The position numbers and the translations under genes are program-made. A stretch of 64,000 nt of DNA from positions 1,955,501 through 2,019,500 of the forward strand of contig OZ004583.1 in the NCBI GenBank assembly GCA_963924555.1. Direction: 5' to 3'. The notes below the pieces were generated by a model. That model had not been told where the DNA came from and searched no databases. It saw nothing but the letters and a program-made list of their open reading frames with translations. Source of the DNA: Crambe crambe. Lineage: Eukaryota; Porifera; Demospongiae; Poecilosclerida; Crambeidae. Positions 46,988 to 61,695 of the stretch are shown one piece after another. Each line of letters opens with the position of its first letter. The first letter of the stretch is position 1.

Positions 46988-47099
46988 TGGTCTGGTGAAC
47001 CATCCCTGGCCACTTCCGCAGCATTGGATGTCCCCGGCCACTTCTGCAGCACTGGATGTCCAGTGCTGTGGAAGTGGCTGGGGATGGTTCACCAGACTA
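46988..47099. mobile_element. Diverged TAGTCTGG-family MITE
   Basis: GGTCTGGTGAACCATCCC at the left and GGGGATGGTTCACCAGACTA at the right, with two copies of CACTTCYGCAGCAYTGGATG inside. It is a relative of the 19,669 element; the left TA is mutated to GG-type and no clean duplication remains. A separate 39-bp hairpin (CTGCTCTACCTTGA arms) follows at 47,103-47,141. Confidence 0.75.
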
Positions 47100-47149
47100 A
47101 CCTTAATCTGCTCTACCTTGACTCAAGGTAGAGCAGGTTAATTATCTTT

Positions 47150-49290
<2,141 letters not shown>

Positions 49291-49492
49291 ACAGAAATTG
49301 AAAGTGGTAAACCATATTCGTAGATTGTGAAAATAACTGGAAAGTCTATAGCTGTTTACTTCATGTGAATGATACTGCATGAATCTAAAGCAACCATAAA
49401 CATCGCAATAATTATTATTATTGCTAATTCAGTAAATTGTCCAGGGTTTTCATTTCCAGGTAGCTATATGAATTCGTTATTGCTTTTGTATA

Positions 49493-49636
49493 GGTAATCA
49501 CATGCTTTTTGAGTGCAATTTGGGTATAATTGCATGAGAAACTGGCTAGGTAACTGCACAAGGCAAAGCCAAGTACAATTTTAGACAGTTTCGAATGCAA
49601 TTATACCCAAATTGCATGAAAAAGCATGTGATTGCC
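49493..49636. mobile_element. 144-bp foldback MITE, TA duplication
   Basis: GGTAATCACATGCTTTTT and TGCAATTTGGGTATAATTGC at the left pair with the complement at the right. TA flanks (49,491-49,492, 49,637-49,638). Lies 410 bp upstream of Reeler gene 2. Confidence 0.8.
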
Positions 49637-50046
49637 TATTAATCATGTGGTAGATTACTTGTATCAGCCAGGACTAGCCATTAGGGAGAGGAAATTAGCC
49701 AGGCAGCTGCATGTAGGAAGCTGTTAATGTGAACCTGTAATGCTTGCCACAAAACGCTTACATATAAACCTACTTGGCCAACAATCCGCCTAGCACTTTG
49801 AAAAAACGTTGTAGGAATATAAATCAAGCTAGCCTACAATCTTCACTATGGCTAGTCTGCACATGCGCAGATGCGCGAACTAGCTAATGAGGGAAAATTA
49901 ACCATAATTATGATTGTCATACAAATTACTGATTACGAATCTTAATAATCATAACAAAGTGAGGCTTGCGAGACTAAAGTGAGCTAGCTATAGATGTTAT
50001 AGAACACCGCAAAATTCTGTTGGGTATCGACTAAGAAGTGCATGAA

Positions 50047-53000
50047 ATGTCTTTCAGAGCAGTGCTGATTCTATTTCTGATCCTATTAGCCAGGTATGGA
50101 GCGTTTTCCTACCCAACTGGACCTCCTACCAGTATCTGTAACAACTCTGCTGGGATGTTTCTGAGGCCTGGGCGGTCTCATGGTGACCCCCAAGCTGGAA
50201 ATGGTGGCTTTCTGATAAGTACAGACCTTCCGCTATCCGAAGGCAATGCTGGAGGTAGTCGCGCGAATTCTCAGTCTGGCTCGCGAGACTATGCTGGAGG
50301 GTATAATTATATAGCTGGCAGACTATATACAGGTAGGTTAGTAGTTAGTCTTGGTTGCATGGTAATGAAACAAGTTTTTTTTCTTATATCCATTACATGT
50401 ATAGCTGTATATAGCTATGAGGCCTCTAGATATTTGCCTCATTAAAACAAGCAATTAGCTACTGTCCTGTGTCAATTATTTATTGATGGCCTTGAAATAA
50501 TAGTTCTTATCCCTTCTCAGTTTTGATCAAAGATACCAATACTTCTGCCATGCTGAATCCGAATATAACTGGCTTCAGAGGATTTGTGATTCAAGCTCAA
50601 AGTATGCCTGGGGGAAATTTGATAGGTACATTTATGCCGGATGCTGAGCAGTTGCAGCAGTACCTTGACTGTCCAGACAGTATGGGTAATAGAGCAAGTG
50701 TAAGTGCTAGCTAATGAGATCAGATCCATAAGTATATCCAAGTAGATTAGAAGCAGTGGGTGTCATAGAATAGAGCAGAATGGATTAGTCTTGGGAGGCT
50801 GGGACCCTATTCCACAGAATAGTTGATTTGATTATTCTAGTGGCATGCATAAAGCTGTGAGATAATTATTGTGATGTAATTCTTAGCTAATTATGTGGGC
50901 CTCACTATTCTACGGAACGGAACGGAACGGAACAAAACGGAACGCCTATTTCACAGAATGGAATTTCACTACACATGTGCAGGAGCATCCCTGATTAGTA
51001 GCACTTGTGCATGCATATAGCTAGGTGTACAATCCAGGAAGAATGCTGAAGATTTGAGATTCTAAGCATACGTACAAGGAGGTAATATTGAGCGACAATT
51101 TTATTACATTTTGCATGCATCAACTTGATGATCTATAGTGGCTGCAGAGCAGCACTGCTCATCTAACCTTCCTCAGAAAGAGCATTTTCTCTCTTTTAAT
51201 AATTATACCTTTCAAACTACAGTACTATAGCTAAACACCAGGAAACAAAGAAAATTGAGCAATAGCATGAGAATCCAAGAATATAGCATTAATTAGCCTA
51301 TAGCTATACAAACATCTGTAGCTATGCTTATTGTCGTTAGTAGTAACTTCACTAGCATTAATCAATCTGCACAGGGCCAGAAAGCCTAATTTACAATAGT
51401 TTTCAAGTGTTGTATACTTAAGTGCACAAATTAGTTTATCAGCTATATGAACCGAGTTATAAACCACATGCACATGTGTACACCAAAGCATGAATTAATA
51501 ATTAATAAGTATACAGCTGTATACTTGCCATACGTAGCTGTAAACTAGTCTGTGCATGCACATGAGTATAACACTTGTAAACTATAAGCTTTCTGACCCT
51601 GTACTGTTACTTAAATACAATATTTGAATAATACCACCTGTTTATCTCAGAGAGAAAGAGCATGTAAAGTTCCCACTGACAAGAAGATCAGCATGACACA
51701 CTTTCACCATCCAAACTGTTAAACTCATACTGCGCATGTGCAGTGAAAATTCTGTCCTGTGAAATAGGGTCCTGAAACCGTTCCATTCCGTTCCATTCCA
51801 TAGAATAGTGAGTCCCGATTATGTAATGAATCGCTAGCTATAATAGCACATCATTATGAAGAAGTGATGTTGAAGAGCTTCTATATTATAGCTGACCCAC
51901 ATTTTGGCAAGGTCTTGCACTCACTGGAAGATAACTCAGTTATCCTAGACCAATAAGTACTACAATATTATTCCATGATAGCTGCTATATTATGATGGGC
52001 CAGATGAGCTAACTAGCTAAATATAGTCCAAGCCTATATTTCAGGTGCTCTCTATTTGCATTATTCATGCTGTAGAGACTTGCAATTAGGATGCCCATAA
52101 TAAGTACTGACTGCATGGGCCTTTATGAAAGTCCCATTTATTCGATCAGTCCACAGTGACTCATGATAATAGAGGGAGACAAAATTTTGCAGAGCAGAGA
52201 ATTCTCTGGCGGGCACCACCTGAAATGAATGGAACAGTTGAATTCCGGTAAGTATCTATATTCTCTCAAATCAGGTTAGTGGAGGGAACAATTTTGTAGC
52301 TATAAACATGAGGGAGGACCATGCAAATTTTTTCTTCAGGTATTCTGTTGTTCGACGGATGCCAATATACTATCCCAACTTGCAGGCTTCATTAGAGGTA
52401 TGTATTAGTGAACCTTGCACCACCCCAGTTTGGAAATGAATGCTTAGTCGGGTGCTAGCAGTATATATTTTACACTGTGTCTACAGTCCCGGCAACGGGA
52501 TCGGTTCAGGCCACCAGTCCCGGCACCAGGATTCTTCACAGATTCAGACTGGTCCCGGCACCAGGACACTTAAGAAAATTTTTCAAAGATTGAAAAAGAA
52601 AAAAATCCATTGCGGGAATCGAACCCAAGTCCGCACGTTCAATAGCACACAGCACTAACCGATGGGCGCGCTACAGTAGCAACGCTGCAAAATGCCCTAT
52701 GAAAGCGATATTTATACTCAAACTTTTTGGTTGCCTTAGGGAGCCCTTTGGGCCTGCACTGCAAGCTGGGCGAGTGTTGCCTAGCCTTGGAGTCACAACA
52801 GTGCGTGAATAGTACATCCCATATACCTAACGCTCGCTGCACTCGCTCCCTTACAGGAGCCATGCCTAGCCTTGGAGTCACAACAGTACGTGAATAGTAC
52901 GTCCCATACACCTAACGCTCGCTGCGCTCAGCTCCCTTGCAGGAGCCATTATAATACATATTTGCCAGGACTGGTGGCCTGAATGGACCGATCCCGTTCC

Positions 53001-53566
53001 GGGACTGTAGACACAGCGTATATTTTATTTGCTCAAAAACATATAGCTACATGCATAGCCATCGATCCTATCTTTTAATCAGTATTACCAGTAATGTAGT
53101 TGCTGTTATATAGACTCTATATATGCACTTACAATAGACTTCATTGGTGGGTAGCTACTAAGTTAACAACTTTGATGCATGCTTCTCGCTAAAATTGATA
53201 CCCACAATTAAATAGTGTCCTCGTAATACATTCATAGAGTGAAAATGAGTGCATTTGTGTGTTTCAGTTGAGTGCGGCCTATAGCGATGCATGTGTCGTG
53301 TGTCTGTACAATATACAATGTGCATGCACTTACAATTTAAAGCTTCCCAGATAATAATATGCCAGGTGAATTCCACTATCATAATAATTATTACTGGCTG
53401 TATTCTTGTCCCTCTGCAGGTGAACAGGGGAGAGGTACTACCTCAACCTGTGGAACCAACTGCACTACCACCTGGACCTCTTACTACTAATCGAAGCATA
53501 CTAGTTCAAAGTCACGGAATTGTGATATTTTTTGTGCTTTATTTTTGTATCATGATTGTCGTGTGA
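50047..53566 (+). CDS. Reeler gene 2: Reeler only, membrane-anchored, 255 aa, 5 exons
   Basis: Exons 50047-50332, 50521-50699, 52150-52247, 52340-52397, 53420-53566; phases close to 256 codons with stop. Start chosen at MSFRAVLILF by match to genes 1 and 3; an ATG 9 bp upstream (MHE) is in frame. Signal peptide 1-21, Reeler about 22-205. Exons 3 and 4 have exactly the same lengths as in gene 1 (98 and 58 nt). The last exon joins VNRGEVLPQPVEPTALPPG directly to PLTTNRSILVQ and the hydrophobic tail, so the Pro-rich linker has collapsed and the whole DOMON (exons 6, 7 and most of 8 in gene 1) is gone. Exon 1 has 15 extra residues from a micro-transposon. Introns 2 and 4 carry transposons. AATAAA at 53,709. 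Open frame and intact splice sites suggest a working gene. Confidence 0.88.
50256..50291 (+). mobile_element. 36-bp micro-insertion in exon 1 of Reeler gene 2, 9-bp TSD TGCTGGAGG
   Basis: TAGTCGCGCG...TCGCGAGACTA, 36 bp, flanked by perfect TGCTGGAGG copies at 50,247-50,255 and 50,292-50,300. Genes 1 and 3 have the uninterrupted sequence. Insertion plus duplication is 45 bp, so the frame is kept and 15 residues (SRANSQSGSRDYAGG) are added. Same ends and duplication length as the elements at 10,241, 19,669 and 58,060. Confidence 0.9.
50897..51816. mobile_element. 920-bp transposon in intron 2 of Reeler gene 2
   Basis: Ends GGGCCTCACTATTCTACGGA and its near-complement ending TAGAATAGTGAGTCCC. 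Flanked by AATTATGT and GATTATGT, an 8-bp duplication with one mismatch. The subterminal region has repeated GGAAC/GTTCC words. No transposase seen. Confidence 0.78.
52473..53019. mobile_element. 547-bp transposon in intron 4 of Reeler gene 2, TSD ATATTTTA
   Basis: Ends CACTGTGTCTACAGTCCCGG and the near-complement finishing GACTGTAGACACAGCGT. Perfect 8-bp duplications at 52,465-52,472 and 53,020-53,027. The interior includes a tRNA-like sequence and CCTAGCCTTGGAGTCACAAC repeated twice (about 52,780 and 52,865). Ends and duplication length suggest hAT. Confidence 0.85.
52611..52676 (-). ncRNA. tRNA-like sequence (SINE-type or tRNA relic)
   Basis: On the minus strand there is an A-box-like CATCGGTTAGTGC with a possible D stem GCGC/GTGC, and a consensus B box GGGTTCGATTCCCGC. 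The anticodon stem pairs poorly, so it is not a normal tRNA gene. A T-rich run follows (TTTTTTTCTTTTTC), which would end RNA polymerase III transcription. It lies inside a transposon. Confidence 0.5.
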
Positions 53567-53569
53567 TAG

Positions 53570-55960
53570 CTAGTTGGAAGAGACTTCAGCTACTTAACTC
53601 ACAATAATTATGTCCATTCAGTTTAGTGTTAGCTACATAAAATTAGCTAGCTATATTGTACCATTTCATACAGATCATAATAATTTATCATGCAGTTTAC
53701 AGTTTTTAAATAAAAGTTTACATAACCCACTCAATATAAACGCAAATTCATTTCAGGTTCAGGATGCATACATAGTAGATAGCGACTGTATGAGCATGTG
53801 CATGCTCACTAATAGTCTATTTATCAAATTGTCTAAAAATCCATCCAATAACAGTTTTCTCAACTACATCTCTCTCTAAAAGCAATCACTGGATAAACTT
53901 TGAGTTATTACAAGTCAGTTTACACCGTTATAGCTAGCTAGATGATGGTCCCACCATCTAAAGGATAATAATGTGAGCTATCTCAGTAGATTTGACACCC
54001 CTCGGTGAATTTAGCATCCCTCCTAGTATACATGCAGCTCAAGGTTTTGGAACCCGTTTAACTAAACATGAAGTCTCACTAGCAGCCGACAATATGTAAA
54101 TCCTTTCTAGTGAACTAGCTATACTTGAAAGAAAAGTTAAGCCACAAATGAAAGTATATATAATTATACTCCACACTAAATTGTCCCAATGCATACACTA
54201 AAAACAAAACAGTGTGTGTTGGGACAAAATGGTGTGCAGTAAACACTTTCATTTTGTGCAGTAAACACTCATTTTCAGTGCGACATGCAGGTAGCAACCA
54301 TGATCACAGTCATGTTGATCATAATAAAGTAATGGACAAAGGTCATTTACCTAACTGATTTTCCTAACACACATGTACACACACGTATAATAGAGTATAT
54401 GCTCAAAATGGCTGTCAGACCAAGGTCATAATGCGTAAGATAATCTACTTCCAACAATATTTTTTCAAGAGTCAACAGCATAGCTACCAAGTAGAAGAAA
54501 AAAACCAAAAAAAACAACAAAACAACAACAACAAAAAAACAAACAAACAAAAAACAGGCAATAAGAGCTTACTTATTATTATTAACAATATTTTACACAG
54601 ATGTGTCACTGAGAGAAAAGCTGTCAAGGCAATATTTTGATCTTTATTTTGCTAGTAGGTAGACAGATGAAAGGTCAAGAAGCACAACTCTGCTCTCTCA
54701 CTAGTGTCCCAAGTCATAGATCATTGAACGAAGAGCAGGCTATACTATAGTACTTGTAGTGCTAGCTGGTGTAGCTACGTCATATGATAATAGTCAGCTG
54801 ATTTAATTCATGAGCTCACCATGCGATGCGCGCGTATAGCGCACTGAAATCTATTTTTAGTAACCTGCAGCATTTCGGTGGCTATACAGCCTGTATGGGA
54901 GTTGCATGCCCTCTCCCCGCCTTCGGCGGGTCGATACGCCCTTGGTATAATAAACCTGATATGCAGTCGAAAACGAGGTAGAGTTAATAGCATGAAGAAA
55001 GATAAGTGAACGGAAAAACATTTCATCTAAATGAAAGAGTGATGTAGGCTCGAGTACATGACTGTAAAAAATACGGAAACAAGGTGGGATAGCTTGCTGG
55101 CTGCAAGGTGTAGCCAAAAAGGATATAGGTGCTGTCAACTCGGACATCAGAATGAATGTTGTGAAGAGGATCCAAAAAAGGCTCTTCTTTGGGAGTCTGT
55201 GGTCCTCTATCCTTGATATGCCAGAAGACTATACCATTCTCTAGCATTTTCACTAAAGAAAGTGTATAGCTTCTGGTTCATTCTTATAGAGAACTGAGCA
55301 ATTATCTTCATGTGATAAATAGCACTATAGAATGTGGGTGGATGTGTAGCTACATTTCAAGAATTGTGGATTGGCCTATGCAGGCAAGACAATGCAATAA
55401 AGGCATTCTGTTGACATAGCAAAATTCTTGGTTTACATAAAGGTTTTGTAACTAAATTCTTCAGTGAGATCTTTGCCATATGTGTAGCTAGTTTCCACAA
55501 AATAACTTTTCACTCACCTGAGTGAGCAAAAAAGAACATTATAGCTATATAGCTAGATGTGCTCTGGAATCTAAGAATCTTTCTTGGAGATTGGAATCAT
55601 AGCTACTGTGGTCTGACGTCCAACTCTGCTTGCAGCTCATGTCTGATATAATATTCACACCTGACACATGTACCCACAGCAGGTGAAACCACAAAGGGTA
55701 TTTACTCAGTTCTATTAATTTTAGGGAATGACCTTTACCCAAGTGTACTGATAATGAGCGCAAAAAATTTCTTCTATGTAAATAAAAATTGAAGTAGGGA
55801 GAGCCATAAAATTTAGCTGCGTTCCTATCACTCCTAGCCCTCCTATAATTTCAATAACCATGCCTATATATATCACCCAACTTAAATCCCTACTCTTCAC
55901 TCCCCCTTCAGCAATAAGTGAGTCAAGTAACCCCTTACCCGTACCCTAAATCTATGTAGA
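53570..55960. other. Downstream flank of Reeler gene 2, non-coding
   Basis: 53,818-53,890 and 55,130-55,250 are duplicates of the gene 1 downstream flank. 54,490-54,560 is an A/CAA-rich tract. 54,820-54,960 has GC-rich words (CTCCCCGCCTTCGGCGGG) of unknown origin. No gene is seen. Confidence 0.5.
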
Positions 55961-55965
55961 TGCGT

Positions 55966-56442
55966 ATAGGGACCCCTGTCCCCATATCTATGGTAGATAT
56001 GGGGATCCCTATGTAGATATGGGGACCCCAGCCTGTTTTGTCTAGCAGAGGTGTAGCTAGCAGTGTTTTGTGCATTGGTCAGGCAAATAGCCTCACTAGT
56101 CAGGCTCTCCCCCATAATAACTGTAACCTGAGTGGCATGAAGAATCTGCGAGGTGTCGGTAATCATTGAGCTACTAAAGTTATGCAAACTGCATTATTAA
56201 TGGACCATGTAGTTATAGCTACCAGACTCCCCTGAAGCGAGATCATCAGGATGTGAAAGATGTCAAATGCCTGACCTATCCGGGCCTGACCCAGCGCTAC
56301 ACCTATAATATTCTAGGTACTAATGGGGACCCAATCCCAAATTTGTCTCATCCACGAATCTACATAGACAAGCGATAAATCCACACCTTCTTGGCCTTAG
56401 GATGGCTGCTCAAAGTGTGGTAGCTAGCCCTGATTTATTTAA

Positions 56443-56506
<64 letters not shown>

Positions 56507-56800
56507 GATTAAAACAAAAAAAAACAGTAGTAATAGTGATTAAAATAATAAAAAAATTATGTATTCACTATGACAGAAACTGTTACCTGATTGGTCAGTT
56601 GGTCAATATGAGGCCATGAGGAGGCCATATCGCAGCCTATAAATCATGTTACTGTAACAACTGAGTTTGGAGGCTATAAACTGCATCATTTAGCAACTTT
56701 AGGGATTTCCAAAAGCAAGCTGCAAGGGCTGGGGGATCTATGCGTGGACCCCCATATCTATGGTAGATTTGGGGACAGGGGGTCCCTAAAACTAAGGGGT
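55966..56800. mobile_element. Possible element with GGGACCCCTGTCCCC ends
   Basis: GGGACCCCTGTCCCCATATC near 55,967 and its inverted counterpart GATTTGGGGACAGGGGGTCCC-like words near 56,765-56,790 could be termini. ATATGGGGACCCC is repeated inside the left end. An ATT microsatellite (56,442-56,502) lies between. No target duplication established. Confidence 0.4.
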
Positions 56801-56829
56801 CCCCAAAACTTTATGACACCGAGCGTGTT

Positions 56830-58050
56830 GACTACTAGAGGGTATGTCCATGTAACGCAAGCAAAGCAGTCGTCATTTGTACTTCAATTTCTAGGCTAAG
56901 ATATTGCTATCAGGATGAAGTGGTGGTGCAGCTGCATTAGGGGTGTTATTATGCTATGCCAGCAATGCTAGCAAAGTGCTCCACTATATGCTACAGTGGC
57001 AGCACAAAGAAACCACAATATCCCGTCACATGATCACACAGCTGTTAGTATGTGACATGCCACATGTAGTATGGCCACAGCTGACTCTTGATTTTTTGGC
57101 TGAAAATACTTATTATGCTCTTATGGGTCTAGCTTATGCTAGTACCCAATGAGTGACTTATTTATTATGCTCAAAATTATGCCAGTATAATCTGCCAACC
57201 CCTAAGCTGCATCATACACAGGAGGCTGTATAATGCTTATCACAAGTACTTAGCACCTACAATCCACTTAGCTAGATAAGCCTAGCACCTCTATGGCAGC
57301 CATTTTAGTGTGAGTTAAGCCTTTATTCTACAAAAGATAGTAACCATGCATTGAAAGATATTCAAGCACATGGAAGGCTTATTTCAAGAAGGTAATGATG
57401 CATGCTTATGAAGTAGCTAGTTGTAGTATCATTAGACTTCCTGAGGCTGAGAGTGCACCTAGTCCAAGTGTACAAGCTGAAAGTACCAGTGGAGAGAGTG
57501 GTCAAATTTCATTTCTCCATGAATTAGGAATTTGATTTTTTGTGAATTGATAGTGCTAAGATGTATCATTCCTGCCTGCAAATTTTATTTTGTTCTGTGT
57601 ATTTAGCTAATATGCCTTCTTTTTTCTTTTCTTTCTTTTTCACAAAATTACTTCCAATAATGTTGCAAGACCCATTCCCCCCTGGAAAGAGTACTACAAC
57701 ATTTGATGTTTCCTGGGCGTTATTTCTGCAGACTGAACTATTTTGGTGAACAGCTGACAAACACACTATGGCAGCAAAGAAATCAGAAATTGTGCTTGAT
57801 CATGCATGCACACACTTTATTGGAACAAGTTTGATTTTTGATATAAGATAATATATACCATGAGTCCATGAGTCAATGCATGTCTTAAACTGAACAGGAG
57901 AAATGGTTTTTGACTGCAATTAGCTACATGTAGTATTTTTATCAGCCATGATTTCATGCATTGAGAATATATTTTTTTTTTAAATACAAGAGGAGGGTGA
58001 AGAAGTTAAAATTTCATATAAAAAATTTAAGTTAAGGAATAAAAATTGCG
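56830..58050. other. Non-coding stretch
   Basis: No gene recognised. 57,130-57,210 is the partner of a block at 48,395. The end of this stretch is the original upstream flank of Reeler gene 3, before the 5.5-kb insertion. Confidence 0.45.
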
Positions 58051-58249
58051 CCCAACGTCTAGTCTCTGTCCCAGCCCCCTAGCTCACAGCACTGGATGTA
58101 TTGCATCACCAGCACGCGAGGAAGGGGTCTGGTGGTCGGGCTGCAGCGGTCACGGAACTGAGGAATGTTTGGAATTTTACTTAAATTCAATAATTATGCG
58201 CATGCGTGTTCATTTTGCCGCGGGGAAAAAGTTATTGCATGCAGCAGCA

Positions 58250-58670
58250 ATGAGGCAGCTTTCTTGCAGGGTCTGTGGGAAAGAGCTCACTGATCACAGA
58301 GAGCGCAGGGTTCTCCACAGTAGTGCTAACAAGCAAGGAAGTGCTACCTGTTCTAGAGAAGTATATCTCCCAGGGAAGGATAAACCCTGCAATGATCTCT
58401 CCAATAGCTAATGGTGGACCCTGGATCTGCAAACATCCATGCTATAAAGAGTTAAAGCGAGTTCAAGAGATTCAAAATGAACTGCAGACACTGGACATCA
58501 AATTGAGGGGCAAGATTGGTTCAACATATGGTGTTGAGAGTATTCCCATTACATTCAGAGTTGAACAGACATACTTTATTGCTTCATCCACAGCAGCTTG
58601 CTTATCATCTGGCCTCTTCTCCATTATTATCAAGTTTCACCTACCACACCCCTTTTCGCGCGAAAGTTAA
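58250..58670 (+). pseudogene. Zinc-binding (ZAD-like) gene fragment inside the 5.5-kb element
   Basis: From ATG at 58,250 it reads LSCRVCGKELTDHRERRVLH, then after a one-base frame change near 58,335 EVLPVLEKYISQGRINPAMI, WICKHPCYKELKRVQEIQNE. The Cys pairs CRVC...CKHPC plus RRVLH and the helical tail resemble a ZAD-type dimerising zinc finger found at the N-terminus of many uncharacterised invertebrate proteins. No downstream exons are seen. An ATGCGCATGCG motif lies at 58,196, 50 bp upstream, a plausible promoter site. Either a captured host exon or the surviving 5' end of the element's own gene. Confidence 0.5.
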
Positions 58671-60237
58671 TGTGTGGTAAAATGGAAATCTAATCATTGT
58701 GTGCGCCTGAATTCCGGTGTTACAGTGATATGTGTTTCCCAGTGGCGCGTGTTCCCCGAACGCATAACTCTAGGGATATCTGTTCGCCCACGCGAAATCA
58801 AACGTCACTCTCAAAACCTGCAGTGATATGTGTTCCCCACGTGCTAATTTTCGTTTGATGCTAGTAGTAGTAGCAAAGTGTGACATGGAAGAAGAAAGAT
58901 AGCTACTTGGGTTATATTGAGAAGCAAGAATATCTTCCTGGTTTTAACAGCAATCAGATAAGGGCAAGCAAGGGTTATCAGCTGATAGGTGATCAGCTGC
59001 ACTACATTCTGATGGTTCTACTTTCCAAAGACTTATACTTCGAGGAAGAAATGAAGTAGACAGGGTCTTTATGGAATGTCATTCGACAGCATAGAATACT
59101 ATTTGGTAAAATAAAGGCTTGTTATTATTGGCCAAATTATTACATGAAGAGAAGGTTAGAGTAGCTTTAGCTATAGCTACACAGCTAGTGATAATTCAAT
59201 CATCACATACACTTGTGCACATGTTGGTCTGAAGTTCAGCTGGCCATCATTAGAAGAGCTAGTAACAGACTATTTGCTGACAACTCTGCACGCAGGAGCC
59301 TATCATGCAATGTACATCAGATTTGGTCCATGGGAGCATACTCTGTTCATTCCATGGACAATATCTATGTAGCTAGTAACTGCCCTCACAATGAAAATAC
59401 TGCAATCATATCATATTGGCCATTGAAATGGCTCTAACATGCATGCTGAAGTGATTTCATGCTTGCACTTCGCCTCGCAGTTTTACCCTCTCTATAGTTG
59501 TGACACTAATAATAGACTATAGTGTCCCCACTCACAAGCTAACCTCTATTGGCTCAAGAGCCTGCACATTTTTCATTAGATACAGACTTGCTCATTTTTC
59601 CTAGCCACATCATGCCTTGTATATAAAAGACTGAGACATTCTTGATCCTATGCGCGCATATCTCAGACTTCTATTATTATGTTTCCCCTCAGTTTAATGC
59701 AATCTGAATAATGTGACTGTGCATAAAATAGAACACATGACTTCTATTGTCAGTGATATGTTTCCCTCAGTTTAATGCAATCTGAATGAACTCTAGCTAC
59801 ATCGTAACATGGGATAAGCACATATCACTGATTCTGTTTCCCCTCAATGTGGACTGTGCATGATCACTGACTTATAATTATTGTTTCCCCTCAATATAAT
59901 GTAATCTGAATGGACCTGCACACATATCACTGGCTTCTATTGTCAGTGATATGTGTTTCCCCTCAATTTAATGCAATCTGAATGGACTTGCATGAGATAA
60001 ACAATTATCACTGACTTCTATTGTCAGTGATATATGCTTCCCCTCAACCAGAATGGACTGTGCATGAGATAAACACATATCACTGACTTCTATCATCAGT
60101 GATATGTGTTTCCCCTCAATTTAATGCAATCTGAATGGACTGGACTGTTCATGAGATAAACACATATCACTGACTTCTATCGTCAGTGATATATGTTTCC
60201 CCTCAATTTAATGCATGACATGAGATAAACTTATGAA

Positions 60238-60305
60238 GAAAATAAGATTCGAACTAACACACAACTGCCTTCAAAGCAATCGCACTACCCTTATGCCACT
60301 TCTCT
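60238..60305 (-). ncRNA. tRNA-like relic within the array
   Basis: Minus strand GTGGCATAAGGGTAGTGCG resembles an A box and AGTTCGAATCTTA a B box. An anticodon stem ATTGC/GCAGT encloses TTTGAAG (possible anticodon TGA). The T stem pairs badly and there is no long variable arm expected for Ser. Likely a degenerate tRNA or SINE head. Confidence 0.4.
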
Positions 60306-61418
60306 AATAATCACTGACAATATAGAAGTCAGTGATATGTGTTTATGGTTTCTATCTACAATTTGATTGTCACAGTGAAACTTTAAATAGAACTATAGCT
60401 TTCGTACGAAAGGATCGAGTGATAGATATCCGCTGGTGAATCAATTATTGTGGGCCTCTGGTAAACTTTTGAGGGGGAGTGGCTAGTGTATTTTCACTCA
60501 TTAACTCAATTTAATGCAATCTGAATGGACCTGCATGAGATAAACACATATCACTGACTTTTAATGTCAGTGATATGTGTTTCCCCTCAATGTAATGCAA
60601 TCTGAATTGACTGCTCATGAGATAAACACATCACTGACTTCTATTGTCAGTGATGTGTTTCCTACATGCATGAGATAAGCAATTATCACTGACTTCTATT
60701 GTCAGTGCGTGAGATAAACACATATCACTGACTTCTATTGTCAGTGATATGTGTTTCCCCTCAACTTAATGCAATCTGAATGGACTTGCGTGAGATAAAC
60801 ACATATCACTGACTTCTATATTGTCAGTGATATGCGTTTCCCCTCATTGACTTAATTTAATGCAATCTGAATGGACTTGCATAAGATAAACACAAATCAC
60901 TGACTTCTATTGTCAGTGATGACTTCTGTTGTCAGTGATATGTGTTTCCCCTCAATTTAATGCAATCTGAATGGACTTGCATGAGATAAACAATTATCAC
61001 TGACTTCTATTGTCAGTGATATGTGCTTCCCCTCAGTTTAATGCAATCTGAATGGACTGTGCATGAGATAAACACATATCACTGACTTCTATATTGTCAG
61101 TGATATGCGTTTCCCCTCATTGACTTAATTTAATGCAATCTGAATGGACTTGCATAAGATAAACACAAATCACTGACTTCTATTGTCAGTGATGACTTCT
61201 GTTGTCAGTGATATGTGTTTCCCCTCAATTTAATGCAATCTGAATGGACTTGCATGAGATAAACAATTATCACTGACTTCTATTGTCAGTGATATGTGCT
61301 TCCCCTCAGTTTAATGCAATCTGAATGGACTGTGCATGAGATAAACACATATCACTGACTTCTATATTGTCAGTGATATGTATTTCCCCTCATTGACTTA
61401 ATTTAATGCTATCTGAAT

Positions 61419-61695
61419 CAGGGTTTCATCTACTGCACTGGGGGGTGCAGGGGGTAAGCTTCTCCCCCAAACCCTCAATCTTCCCCCCTAAACTCCCCCC
61501 AAGGCTGCTCCCTTTGGTGACCACAGGTTGTTACATGTAGTCACCAAAGGGAGTAATTAAGGACCAATTTGGGATACTTCAGATTGGTAAACATTTTTGG
61601 CTTTGCGCGGGAGGGGGGGGAGGGCACATCCCCCTCCCATATCTTCCGATCGGTGAGCTTCCCCCCCCAAGGTAAAATTCCTAGATGAAACCCTG
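61419..61695. mobile_element. 277-bp hAT-like MITE, TSD TGAAT
   Basis: Ends CAGGGTTTCATCTA and TAGATGAAACCCTG. TGAAT flanks both sides (61,414-61,418, 61,696-61,700) and belongs to the array unit word CTGAATGGAC, so the empty site is known. Same 5-bp duplication class as the element at 1280. C- and G-runs with CTTCCCCCCC inside. Confidence 0.88.

Noticed and set aside
52611-52676. Functional tRNA gene
   Set aside because: B box is good but the anticodon stem does not pair and it lies within a transposon, so it is listed only as tRNA-like.
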